This document shows positions 13,129 to 13,651 of a stretch of DNA of 13,651 nt, one piece after another; the stretch's first letter is position 1, and every line of letters begins with the position of its first letter. A program made the translations under genes and the position numbers. The notes under the pieces are model-generated. The model saw only the letters and a program-made list of their open reading frames with translations. It ran no database searches and had not been told where the DNA came from. Origin of the DNA: an uncultured Novosphingobium sp. (GTDB lineage: Bacteria; Pseudomonadota; Alphaproteobacteria; Sphingomonadales; Sphingomonadaceae); NCBI GenBank assembly GCA_946886365.1, contig CAMPIM010000098.1, positions 1 through 13,651 of the forward strand, written 5' to 3'.

Positions 13129-13651
13129 TTATGCCTTGTTGTCGTCCACTTCCGAAAATTCGGCATCGACGACATCGTCATCAGCCTTCGGAGCTTCAGC
13201 GCCCGGAGCCGAGGTCTGAGCCTGTTCCTTCTCGTAGATCGCCTGGCCGAGCTTCATCGCGACCTGAGCGAGTTCCTGCGCCTTGGCCTTCATCGCTTCG
13301 GCGTCGCCGCCTTCGACAGCGGATTTGGTCGCGGCGATCGCGGTTTCGATCTCGGACTTGAGGGCAGCGTCCACCTTATCGCCATGCTCGGACAGCTGCT
13401 GCTCGGTGGTGTGGATCAGGCTTTCGGCATTGTTCTTGGCCTCTGCGCCTTCACGCCGCTTCTTGTCCTCTTCGGCGAAGCGTTCGGCGTCCTTGACCAT
13501 CTGGTCGATGTCGGCGTCGCTGAGGCCGCCCGAAGCCTGGATGCGGATCTGCTGTTCCTTGCCCGTGCCCTTGTCCTTGGCATGGACGTTGACGAGGCCG
13601 TTGGCGTCGATGTCGAAGGTCACCTCGATCTGCGGCACGCCGCGCGGCGCC
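13129..13651 (-). CDS. dnaK: Chaperone protein DnaK, C-terminal part (5' truncated by window)
   Basis: The gene runs off the right edge; the last 174 codons are present, with TAA at 13131-13129. The visible part starts inside the substrate-binding beta domain ([18 protein letters not shown], then [20 protein letters not shown]). It continues into the helical lid ([26 protein letters not shown]) and ends with the acidic tail [17 protein letters not shown] usual in alphaproteobacteria. DnaK is the ATP-driven Hsp70 chaperone of the cytoplasm; DnaJ from the next gene is its partner. Nothing appears altered in the visible part. The promoter and heat-shock control elements lie outside the window. 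Confidence 0.97.
   Translation of the reverse strand, partial: APRGVPQIEVTFDIDANGLVNVHAKDKGTGKEQQIRIQASGGLSDADIDQMVKDAERFAEEDKKRREGAEAKNNAESLIHTTEQQLSEHGDKVDAALKSEIETAIAATKSAVEGGDAEAMKAKAQELAQVAMKLGQAIYEKEQAQTSAPGAEAPKADDDVVDAEFSEVDDNKA

Overview
The window reads as chromosomal DNA of a GC-rich alphaproteobacterium, most likely a sphingomonad (Sphingobium/Sphingomonas type). This rests on the look of the proteins (Crp/Fnr regulator, DUF6894, TonB-C-like secreted protein, LiuR-type MerR), on codon choice, and on intergenic inverted repeats of a kind familiar from that order. No database search was possible, so the placement is by recognition only.

Layout. (1) 1-182: 3' end of rplL (+) with a strong UUCG-loop terminator. 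(2) 315-2594, minus: a phosphorelay read as GAF-PAS histidine kinase, then single-domain receiver, then HPt protein; upstream of it on the same strand lie a Crp/Fnr-type regulator (2678-3394) and a DUF6894 protein (3366-3647). (3) 3738-4232, minus: secreted TonB-C-like protein, behind an AT-rich leader with a terminator-like hairpin. (4) 4514-6133, minus: COG2509-type FAD-dependent dehydrogenase; 6199-8247, minus: TonB-dependent receptor; 8301-8747, minus: DUF2946 membrane protein. (5) 8809-11057, plus: LiuR-like MerR regulator and a 600-residue acyl-CoA dehydrogenase, divergent from the DUF2946 gene across a 61-bp intergenic region with a palindromic operator. (6) 11058-11893: gene-poor stretch with REP-like inverted repeats, a small frameshifted reading frame (11391-11737), and the dnaJ terminator. 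(7) 11894-13651, minus: dnaJ and the 3' part of dnaK, separated by a REP-like hairpin.

How the genes work together. The kinase, receiver and HPt proteins have the domain order of a hybrid kinase divided among three genes, with no DNA-binding output nearby. The receptor and DUF2946 protein look like an envelope uptake pair of unknown substrate. The MerR protein probably represses its own promoter and hence the downstream acyl-CoA dehydrogenase. rplL and dnaKJ are housekeeping anchors.

Most of the window is ordinary. The best candidates for something less described are the split phosphorelay, the apparently leaderless autoregulated merR promoter, the frameshifted small gene, and the REP hairpin between dnaK and dnaJ. 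I see no CRISPR array, tRNA, rRNA, insertion sequence or prophage.
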